Shown here: piece by piece, positions 44,413 to 52,163 of the stretch
Layout of the letters: each line of letters begins with the position of its first letter
Position numbering within the stretch: the stretch's first letter is position 1
Source of the DNA: an uncultured Methanobrevibacter sp.
GTDB lineage: Archaea; Methanobacteriota; Methanobacteria; Methanobacteriales; Methanobacteriaceae
DNA length: 64,000 nucleotides
NCBI RefSeq assembly: GCF_946408925.1
Contig: NZ_CAMJUE010000004.1
Coordinates: forward strand, 25,511 to 89,510
Reading direction: 5' to 3'
Translations under genes and position numbers: made by a program
The notes under the pieces: generated by a model
The model's input: the letters and a program-made list of their open reading frames with translations, nothing else
What the model was told of the DNA's origin: nothing
Databases searched by the model: none

Positions 44413-45519
44413 ATGAAAAAGAAAATTTTTAACAAATTATTATCATTCAGTAATCAATATAACTTTTATAAAAAAAATTATAATAACTTAAATAATCAAA
44501 ATAAAAAACTTAAAAAAAGAAATTTCAATCTTCAACTTGAAAACATTAAATTAAAAAAAGAATTGGGCATGGATAATAAAAGAAACATTTTAAATAAACT
44601 AAAAAATGGAGAATTTTCCGATTTAACAGTTTCTATTAAAAGCCCTAATCCAAAGGGAAGTCATGCATGGGGTGATTATTTTTATGCCAAATCACTTAAA
44701 AAATCCTTTGAAAAACTCGGATTTAATGTCTTCATTCATGAAAGGGAAGATTGGTATCATAAAGATGATGAAATAGTCATTGTTCTTAGAGGTTTAACTG
44801 AATATAATGTGGATTATAATTCCGTTAATGTAATGTGGAACATTTCCCATCCGGAGGATGTTGAATTAGAGGAATATGAACAGTATGATTTTGTCTTCAT
44901 AGCGTCAGATAAATATGCTCGTCAAATTAGAAAAAGCGTAAATACAAATGTTGAGCCATTATTGCAGTGCTGTGATTTGGATATTTTTTATCCTAAGGAA
45001 AATGATAATCTTAAACGCAATGAGGTATTATTTGTAGGTTCAACACGTAAGGTTTATCGCAAAATAATTAAAGATGTACTTAAAACAGACCATGAAGTTT
45101 CAATTTATGGTTTAGGCTGGGAAAGTTTCATTGATGAAAAATATCTAAAAGATGAGTTTATCCCAAATGAAATGTTAAATCAGTATTATTCTTCCTGTAA
45201 AATTTTATTAAATGACCATTGGGATGACATGAAAGAAAAAGGCTTTTTATCTAATCGATTATTCGATGCACTTGCTTGCGGAGCTTTTATCATCTCTGAT
45301 AACATGCAGGAAGTCGATAATATATTTGAAGGAAATATAGTCACATATGAAGATAGTGCAGATTTAGATGAAAAAATAACATATTATTTGTCTCATGAGG
45401 AAGAAAGGATTAATAAAGCATTAAAAGGCAGAGAAATTGTGATAAAAAATCATACATTTGATAATAGAGTTGAAAAAATAATTGAAAGCTTGACTAATAT
45501 GGAAAATGGTATTTTTTAA
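44413..45519 (+). CDS. CgeB-like GT-B glycosyltransferase with N-terminal tag
   Basis: A 368-residue enzyme. The N-terminal 55 residues carry a version of the SNSYKFYK tag (LSFSNQYNFYKKNYNNLNNQ) and a coiled coil. The GT-B part has PNPKGSHAWGDYFYA as the acceptor-side loop and a C-terminal CgeB/Glyco_trans_1_2 block: NEMLNQYYSSCKILLNDHWDD then LSNRLFDALACGAFIISD. Shine-Dalgarno AGGTGA lies before the ATG, 10 bases after the giant gene. The sugar is unknown. Confidence 0.83.
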   Translation: MKKKIFNKLLSFSNQYNFYKKNYNNLNNQNKKLKKRNFNLQLENIKLKKELGMDNKRNILNKLKNGEFSDLTVSIKSPNPKGSHAWGDYFYAKSLKKSFEKLGFNVFIHEREDWYHKDDEIVIVLRGLTEYNVDYNSVNVMWNISHPEDVELEEYEQYDFVFIASDKYARQIRKSVNTNVEPLLQCCDLDIFYPKENDNLKRNEVLFVGSTRKVYRKIIKDVLKTDHEVSIYGLGWESFIDEKYLKDEFIPNEMLNQYYSSCKILLNDHWDDMKEKGFLSNRLFDALACGAFIISDNMQEVDNIFEGNIVTYEDSADLDEKITYYLSHEEERINKALKGREIVIKNHTFDNRVEKIIESLTNMENGIF

Positions 45520-45537
45520 ATAATGAAGTTGATGTTA

Positions 45538-46410
45538 ATGAGTCTTAAAGAAAAAGTTTACGATAAAATTTTGTCAAAAAGCAATAGCTATGAATTTTAT
45601 AAAAATTATTATGAGAATAACTATGAGGACAAATCAAACGCTGTTGCGTGGGATCATATTTTTAAAATGGTTAGTGTAAATAAGGAAATGTTTGATATTA
45701 CAATGGAAAGTGTTTATGAGTACTTTTCTAATGGAAAAAATGAGATGAAAATTTGTCCGATTTGTAATCATACAACTCCCATTTTTATCGCAGGTGGCGT
45801 AAACTATAGGAAAGATGCAAGATGTCCGATTTGCAATTCTTTAGAAAGGCATCGATTTTTATATTTTTTCATAAAAAATAAATTTGATTTAAATAAAAAT
45901 ATTAAATTATTGCATTTCGCCCCTGAAGAATCCTTTTTCAATATCTTTGAAAATTTGAACAATATTGAGTATTATACGGGAGATATAGTCAAATCCCCAT
46001 GTGTTAAGGAAATCATTGATATTCAAAATATACCATATGATGATGATTATTTTAATTTAATTATTTGCAATCATGTTTTAGAACATGTGCCTGATGATGA
46101 AAAAGCAATGAAAGAATTGCATAGGGTTATAAAACCAGTTAATGAAAAAAGCGGAGTTATTATAATGGTTCCTTTGGATTTAAACAGTTATGAAACATTG
46201 GAAAAAGAAGAATATAATACTCCTGAGCTGAGAAAAAAATACTATGGACAAGAAGATCACTTACGAATGTATGGAAGAGATTTTAAAGAAAAATTAGAAA
46301 AAGTAGGATTCACTGTTGAAGTCTTTGATATTGATTCTTCATTTTTCAGAGATTCCGAAAGATATGGTTTTGGTTCCGGAGATATAATTTTTTATTGCAC
46401 AAAACAGTAA
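45538..46410 (+). CDS. Zinc-finger class I methyltransferase with N-terminal tag
   Basis: A 290-residue protein. It starts with the tag SLKEKVYDKILSKSNSYEFYK, almost the same as the glycosyltransferase at 46445. A four-cysteine zinc finger (KICPICNHTT ... DARCPICNSLERHR) lies at about 75-110. The SAM-binding domain follows: IKLLHFAPEESFF, YYTGDIVKSPC, YFNLIICNHVLEHVPDDEKAMKEL, with VLEHVPDDE the usual motif of methyltransferase type 11. ATGs at 45523 and 45532 are in frame; 45538 matches the paralog start MSLKE. It may methylate a sugar or lipid carrier in the pathway; the presence of the tag on a non-glycosyltransferase is notable. Confidence 0.8.
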   Translation: MSLKEKVYDKILSKSNSYEFYKNYYENNYEDKSNAVAWDHIFKMVSVNKEMFDITMESVYEYFSNGKNEMKICPICNHTTPIFIAGGVNYRKDARCPICNSLERHRFLYFFIKNKFDLNKNIKLLHFAPEESFFNIFENLNNIEYYTGDIVKSPCVKEIIDIQNIPYDDDYFNLIICNHVLEHVPDDEKAMKELHRVIKPVNEKSGVIIMVPLDLNSYETLEKEEYNTPELRKKYYGQEDHLRMYGRDFKEKLEKVGFTVEVFDIDSSFFRDSERYGFGSGDIIFYCTKQ

Positions 46411-46444
46411 ATATTTGGAAGATGATTAAATAGTGGGTGAAATA

Positions 46445-47728
46445 ATGAGTCTTAAAGAAAGAATTTTAAATTTAATTTTATCAAAAAGTAATAGTTATAA
46501 ATTTTATAAAGAAAATTATGAATTATTATTAAATAAGAATAAGGAATTAAAAACTCATGAAATTTCTAATTTAGAGAATAAAATTAATAGACAACAGGAT
46601 TATATTAATATTATTCAGGGAAGATTGGATAATATATCAAATGATTTAATTAAAATCAGTGACCTTAAAAATAAGAAAATTGCTTATGTATTATACAGTT
46701 TTCCAGTTCATTCAGAAACTTTTGTAGTTAATGAAATAAAATGGCTTAAAGAACATAATTATGATGTAACTGTTTTTAAATGGCAGGATTCAGATAAACC
46801 AGTTAATTTAGACTTTCAGGTAAAAACTATTAAATTTGATGATGAATCGCAATTGGAGAAATTACTTGTTGAAAATGAAATCGATTTTATCCACACTCAT
46901 TTCGTCTATCCAATGTGTACAAATTTCACTTATGTTGTTGCTGAAAAATTAAAAATTCCCTTCACGGTATTTGCACACGCAGTGGATATTTTTGCAAGAG
47001 TAAACGATAAACGAAATAAAGTTAAAGAAATTTCTGAATCTAAATTTTGTAAAGCGGTTTTTACCTTAAGTGAGTTTCATAAAAATTATCTTATTGAAAG
47101 AGGTGTTGATGAAAGAAAGATAATTATAACTAAACAGGCGACCGGTTACGAGTTGGAAAATATAAAAATAAGTGATAATAAAATTAAAAATATAGTTTCA
47201 GTTTCCCGTTTTGTTGAAAAGAAGGGATTGGATGTTTTAATCAATGCCGCTAAAATACTTGAAAATGAAAATTATGAGTTTTCAATTTATGGATTTGGCG
47301 ATTTAAAGGATGATCTTCAAAATCAAATAGATGAACTAAACTGTAATAATATTTCTATTAAAGGGGAACTGCCTCCAAATGAAGTAAAAAATATATTGAA
47401 AGAGGCTGATTTATTAGTTTCACCATGTAAAATAGCTGAAAATGGGGATATGGATGGTTTTCCTACAGTAATTTTTGAAGCTATGGCAGTAGGTCTGCCA
47501 ATTTTAACCACAAAGGTTTCTGCAATTCCTGAAATTATTAAAGATGGGGAAAATGGTTTTATTACTGAACCTGAAAATCCAGAATTATTTGCTAAAAAAA
47601 TTAATGAAATATCAAAGATATCTAATGAAGAACTGTTTGAAATTAGAAAAAAAGCACAGGATGATGTGAAAAATATTTCAAGTGTTGAAAATACAATGAC
47701 TACTTTTGTTAATGTTGTTGAAAGTTAA
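46445..47728 (+). CDS. GT4 glycosyltransferase with N-terminal tag and coiled coil
   Basis: A 427-residue GT4 enzyme. Residues 1-70 carry MSLKERILNLILSKSNSYKF and a coiled coil. The catalytic part begins KKIAYVLYSFPVHSETFVVNE; HTHFVYPMCTNF and the HAVDIFA loop are in the acceptor half. The donor half has SVSRFVEKKGLDVLI (Arg/Lys pair), SIYGFGDLKDDL and MDGFPTVIFEAMAVGLPILT, the E(x7)E motif. The GTG at 46433 is in frame, but GGGTGA before the ATG at 46445 decides the start. Confidence 0.9.
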   Translation: MSLKERILNLILSKSNSYKFYKENYELLLNKNKELKTHEISNLENKINRQQDYINIIQGRLDNISNDLIKISDLKNKKIAYVLYSFPVHSETFVVNEIKWLKEHNYDVTVFKWQDSDKPVNLDFQVKTIKFDDESQLEKLLVENEIDFIHTHFVYPMCTNFTYVVAEKLKIPFTVFAHAVDIFARVNDKRNKVKEISESKFCKAVFTLSEFHKNYLIERGVDERKIIITKQATGYELENIKISDNKIKNIVSVSRFVEKKGLDVLINAAKILENENYEFSIYGFGDLKDDLQNQIDELNCNNISIKGELPPNEVKNILKEADLLVSPCKIAENGDMDGFPTVIFEAMAVGLPILTTKVSAIPEIIKDGENGFITEPENPELFAKKINEISKISNEELFEIRKKAQDDVKNISSVENTMTTFVNVVES

Positions 47729-47739
47729 GGTTGAATAAA

Positions 47740-49494
47740 ATGATTTTTAAGAAGTTTCTTAATGATTTAAATATTGATAAGAATGATTCTATATACTTGT
47801 TGATTGTTTTAGTTTTTTCTTTATTATTAATTTCTATAAAAATTTTTGGATATAAAAAAATAGGAATTCCAGACTCAGATGTTATTATTTATTTATGTAA
47901 TGCATTATACTATGCAGGTTTAAATTTGAATGATATTGGTGGTGTAGGATATTTGTACTCTTCACCAGTAATATGCTTTTTAACAGGAATGTTATTTAGA
48001 ATATGGCATGTATCTCCTACACCTATTTTACTTGTAACTGGCGGATTTGAGTTTATGGGGAGTATTGGACTATATTTATTATTTAAAAAAAGATTTGATT
48101 CTTTCTTGTCTTTAATTGGTGCGATTTTATATTTAACTTTACCGATAGTTCTTTATCATATGGCTTCGGGAATGTTGGATTTACCTGCTGTAGCAATTTC
48201 TATTTGGATTTTAATATTTACACTATTGGCAGTGGATAAAAATTGTAAATATTATTTAGTGGCTTTTCCATTATTTATTTTTGGAATATTTACAAGACCT
48301 ACAGTTGGTTTTATGTTGCCTTTAATGTTTCTGTATTTTTTTTATAAGTATGATATAATCAATATTTTCATGTATGCATTAACCGATAAGAATAAATTTC
48401 TAAAAATTGTTACTTCTTTTTTAAAAAGTAGGCAATTTAAATTTATCATTGTTTCAAGTATTATTTCAGTTATTATTGTAGGAATAATTGTTGCTTATCA
48501 TTATTTCATTTTTAATCTTGATTTTTTGATTATTAATGGAGTAAAATCTTCAATGGGAAATTATAGTAGTCATATTTCATGGGATTATTATTATAATGAA
48601 GATTCTTTATTTTATATTAAATTAATTCCTCAATTGGTTTTAGGTAAATTGAATGGTTTTAATATAATCTTTGCATATATTTCTTTAGGTATGATTTGTT
48701 TTGGTTTTATATTAAAATTTGTTAATTTCATCAAAAGCGGAAAAAATAATAATGCTGGGAAATTTAATTTTAAATCAAATAAATTTGACCTAATTTTAAG
48801 CGTTTTATTAATTATATTTTTTGTAATGGGATGCATATCTTTTAAAATAAATTATATGTATTCTGAAATATTATTCTTCTTAGATTTTTTAATATATTCT
48901 TCATTTGTTAAGAGATATTCTTTAAATAAGAGCAATGGATTATCAATAATTATGTTTGCATGGTTTGTTTTTTATTTAATATTTATTTCTTATATTAATA
49001 TAAAAATGGAGAGATATTTCATGCCATTATTTGTTCCAATTTGTTATTTTTTGGTTTATTCATTTGAAAATATTTTAAACTTTTTTAAAATTAATTTAAC
49101 TGACAAAAAAATTGGTTTGAATAAAAATACTGTTGTGAAAACGATTTTAATATTATTAATTATATCTTTAATGTTTAATGCATTTTCAACAATTAATCAT
49201 AATTTTGAAAAGGAGTATTATGACGGATATAATGATTATCAAAGTACTACCTCATTTTTAATGAAGCATGATTCTCATTATATGGATAAAAATATTACTG
49301 CTGATCGTTTTCATAGATATTATTCTTGGTTTTTGAATGTTCCTACACAAACTATTGATACTAAGCAATATCCACTTTCTAAATTTGATTCATGTGGAAG
49401 TGATTATATTATTTTAGGTGAAAAAGTTAAATTTGAAAATTATACTAGGATTTATCATAAAGGTGTCAGTCATTTATATGAAAAAATAAATTGA
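47740..49494 (+). CDS. Polytopic GT-C/PMT-like membrane glycosyltransferase
   Basis: A 584-residue membrane protein with about 12 to 13 spans. Near the N-terminus, GIPDSDVIIYLCNALYYAG has the Asp in the first outer loop that is a hallmark of GT-C enzymes using polyprenyl-phosphate sugars, and GMLDLPAVAISIWIL resembles the second acidic loop of the PMT/GT39 family. A soluble tail includes YYDGYNDYQSTTSFLMKH. A TTG at 47731 is in frame, but the ATG at 47740 is preferred. It probably adds a sugar from a lipid carrier on the outer face of the membrane. Confidence 0.75.
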   Translation: MIFKKFLNDLNIDKNDSIYLLIVLVFSLLLISIKIFGYKKIGIPDSDVIIYLCNALYYAGLNLNDIGGVGYLYSSPVICFLTGMLFRIWHVSPTPILLVTGGFEFMGSIGLYLLFKKRFDSFLSLIGAILYLTLPIVLYHMASGMLDLPAVAISIWILIFTLLAVDKNCKYYLVAFPLFIFGIFTRPTVGFMLPLMFLYFFYKYDIINIFMYALTDKNKFLKIVTSFLKSRQFKFIIVSSIISVIIVGIIVAYHYFIFNLDFLIINGVKSSMGNYSSHISWDYYYNEDSLFYIKLIPQLVLGKLNGFNIIFAYISLGMICFGFILKFVNFIKSGKNNNAGKFNFKSNKFDLILSVLLIIFFVMGCISFKINYMYSEILFFLDFLIYSSFVKRYSLNKSNGLSIIMFAWFVFYLIFISYINIKMERYFMPLFVPICYFLVYSFENILNFFKINLTDKKIGLNKNTVVKTILILLIISLMFNAFSTINHNFEKEYYDGYNDYQSTTSFLMKHDSHYMDKNITADRFHRYYSWFLNVPTQTIDTKQYPLSKFDSCGSDYIILGEKVKFENYTRIYHKGVSHLYEKIN

Positions 49495-49508
49495 ATGAGT
49501 GTGTTTTA

Positions 49509-50663
49509 ATGTCTTTTGAAAAAATTTTAAATAAAAGTAATTCATATAAATTTTATAAAAATAATTATTTGTCATTATCTGAAAAGATTAATGATTATGA
49601 ATGTGAGCTAAAAAACTTAAATATTGAATTGGATAATTTAAAATCAGATTTGGATATTTTTATAAACCGTTTAATTGAGAATGATAACGATTATCAATTC
49701 ATTTTTTCTGTTATAATTGCCTTGTATAATACAGAACTTTATTTAAAAGATGCATTAGATTCTATTATTAACCAAAGTTTTCCATTGGATAAAATTCAAA
49801 TAATCTTAATTGATGATGGAAGTACGGATAACAGTAAAAAAATATGTGAAGAGTATATGGAGAAATATCCTAATAATTTCGTATATATTTATCAAGAAAA
49901 TAAAGGTCAGGCAAATGCTAGAAATAATGGTTTAAATTATGCTAAAGGAAAATATTTGAATTTTTTAGATAGTGATGATAAATTAGAATTAAACACATTA
50001 AAAGAAGTTTATTGTCATTTTATTAAATTTGGTGAAGAAATTGATGTTATTACAATTCCACGATACTTTTTTGGAGCTTTAAATGGTCCTGCACCAAACA
50101 GTGAAAAATATACAAAAAACAGAATAGTTGATATTGAATCAGAATATGATTTTCCCCAAGTTGCAATTAATGCGTCATTTATAAGAAGTGATTCTTTACA
50201 TGAAAAATTTGATTCAAGATTAGTAATATCTGAAGATTCATTACTTTTAAATAAAACTATATTGAATAAAGGCAAATTTGGTGTTTTAGGCAATGTAAAA
50301 TATTTATATCGTAAAAGAGAGGAATTAAATTCAACAATAGATACTAAAAAAACTCAAAAAGAATATTTTTCTTTACGAATGGAAATATATTTTAAAGAGT
50401 TAATTAATTATTCTTCTGAAATTTATAATCATGTACCCAAATATATTCAATCTGTTTTAATATATGACCTTTATTGGTTATTTAAACAAAAAACTGAGGT
50501 GAATATTTTGTCGGATGATGAAAAGAAAGAATTTTATAATCATATTTTTGATGTAATGCAATATATTGAAGATGAGTTAATTCTTTCTCAAAATTTTGAA
50601 GAATCTGTTAAGAAGGTCATGATTAAATTCAAGCATGGTGAATGTGATTTTAATGGACTTTAA
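49509..50663 (+). CDS. GT2 glycosyltransferase with N-terminal tag and coiled coil
   Basis: A 384-residue protein starting MSFEKILNKSNSYKFYKNNY, a close match to the tags of 45538 and 46445, followed by a coiled coil to about residue 58. The GT2 domain begins YQFIFSVIIALYNTELYLK; LIDDGSTDNSKK is the nucleotide motif and FLDSDDKLE the metal motif. The extension to TTG at 49491 overlaps the preceding stop; 49509 fits the paralogs. Its C-terminus has no SWK tail. Confidence 0.87.
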   Translation: MSFEKILNKSNSYKFYKNNYLSLSEKINDYECELKNLNIELDNLKSDLDIFINRLIENDNDYQFIFSVIIALYNTELYLKDALDSIINQSFPLDKIQIILIDDGSTDNSKKICEEYMEKYPNNFVYIYQENKGQANARNNGLNYAKGKYLNFLDSDDKLELNTLKEVYCHFIKFGEEIDVITIPRYFFGALNGPAPNSEKYTKNRIVDIESEYDFPQVAINASFIRSDSLHEKFDSRLVISEDSLLLNKTILNKGKFGVLGNVKYLYRKREELNSTIDTKKTQKEYFSLRMEIYFKELINYSSEIYNHVPKYIQSVLIYDLYWLFKQKTEVNILSDDEKKEFYNHIFDVMQYIEDELILSQNFEESVKKVMIKFKHGECDFNGL

Positions 50664-50887
50664 TCGATTTTTTTTTGAAAATTTAAATAAATTTTTATTA
50701 TTATAGATTATTATAATATAATTGCAGTGAGTTAATGTTCATGTTTTTATAGTGTTTAATAAACTAAAACAAAAGATTGAGAGGAATCCATTATTTCTAA
50801 AATTCACTAACTTGACAGAGCATCTAATCTTGAGATAATAATATAAGTAATGAACAGTTAATATATTATAGTAAGTTGGTGATTTTT

Positions 50888-52042
50888 ATCGTTAATAAGT
50901 TCGTTGAAATTTTAAAGAGAAGGTTATTTAATATTCATGATAATGCTATTAAAAAGTATTTAAATGAGCAAAAAATATCTCATTATCTATTTACATATGA
51001 TTTACTTGAATATGACTTTAAAAGAGTATATCAATCGTTTAATATTTCCTATTTTACAAAAGATAATGATTTATTAAAAAAATTCTGTAATTCGGATGAG
51101 TTAAGATATTATGAAACCATTGAAAAAGATAATTACAGTGTTTTGATTAAGAAATTCAAACTGCGCGTTTCTGTTAGAAATAATGAATACTTTTCTGATG
51201 ATATTATTGTTTCTGATGATTGCATGTTTGATTTTAATAATTTAAATCACACTGATTCCATGATTAAAATCGCTCTTGTTCATGACAATGTTGACAATTG
51301 GATTAAGTCTATAAATGATTATGATTTTGTTTTCACATGCAATAAAGAAGATAGAGATTTATTAAAGAAACATCACAGTCAGGTGTTTGTTATTTCGGGT
51401 GAAACCGTTTATCTTCAGTTGAAAAATATTTTAAACTTATTGTACATGCGAAAAAGGAATAAATTCTATCAGTTTATTAACAGAAAATTCAATTATGTTT
51501 TTCCAAAGGTCAAACACTACTTTAGAATTTCACATTCCGAATTTTACGATGAAGAATGGTATAAAAATAAGTATCATATTCTGGATAATACTGATCCTGT
51601 TTTTCATTATATGATGGTAGGATATTCAAAGCGCTATAATCCTGGTCCTAATTTTGACTCTTTTGAATATCATGAACTGAATGGGGATGTTAAATCTGCC
51701 GATTTTAATCCTTTACTTCATTATGAAATGTATGGAAGAAAAGAACATAGGCGCTGTAGATTTGAGGAAGATGAAGAATATAAAAAATTGTATTCAATTT
51801 ATGATTCTCCATATTTCGATGAAGAGTGGTATGTGAAAACTTATGATATTCCGGAAAATTGCAGGGATCCGGTAAATCATTATTTAACAACCGGTTTTAA
51901 GAAAGGTTATAATCCAGGACCTGATTTTGACAATGAGGAATATTATAAATGCAATCCTGATGTTGAAAAAATAGGAATGAATCCTCTGCTTCATTATGAA
52001 GAACATGGCAGAGCGGAAAACAGACGGGTTCATCTGGATTGA
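50888..52042 (+). CDS. Protein ending in two HYxxxG-type modules (AUC or TTG start)
   Basis: A protein of 384 to 388 residues without a recognised catalytic domain. The last 170 residues hold two copies of the module found in 38300 and 40311: FYDEEWYKNKYHI...DPVFHYMMVGYSKRYNPGPNFD with NPLLHYEMYGRKEH, then FDEEWYVKTYDI...DPVNHYLTTGFKKGYNPGPDFD with NPLLHYEEHGRAEN. The N-terminal 200 residues resemble a truncated GT-like fold (CNKEDRDLLKKHHSQVFVI). GGTGAT lies four bases before ATC at 50888, where an ATG would be expected; TTG 50876 and GTG 50879 are in frame but without Shine-Dalgarno. Its isolation with its own promoter region is unusual in this cluster. Confidence 0.65.
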   Translation: MVNKFVEILKRRLFNIHDNAIKKYLNEQKISHYLFTYDLLEYDFKRVYQSFNISYFTKDNDLLKKFCNSDELRYYETIEKDNYSVLIKKFKLRVSVRNNEYFSDDIIVSDDCMFDFNNLNHTDSMIKIALVHDNVDNWIKSINDYDFVFTCNKEDRDLLKKHHSQVFVISGETVYLQLKNILNLLYMRKRNKFYQFINRKFNYVFPKVKHYFRISHSEFYDEEWYKNKYHILDNTDPVFHYMMVGYSKRYNPGPNFDSFEYHELNGDVKSADFNPLLHYEMYGRKEHRRCRFEEDEEYKKLYSIYDSPYFDEEWYVKTYDIPENCRDPVNHYLTTGFKKGYNPGPDFDNEEYYKCNPDVEKIGMNPLLHYEEHGRAENRRVHLD

Positions 52043-52163
52043 TTTAATCATTCAATTTTTATTTTTATGTCATTTTTTTGATAAAATATATATTTTAAGT
52101 AATTTACTCTAAAATTACTCTTTTTAGCAAAAGAATATTAATACATAGAACAAAAATATTACT

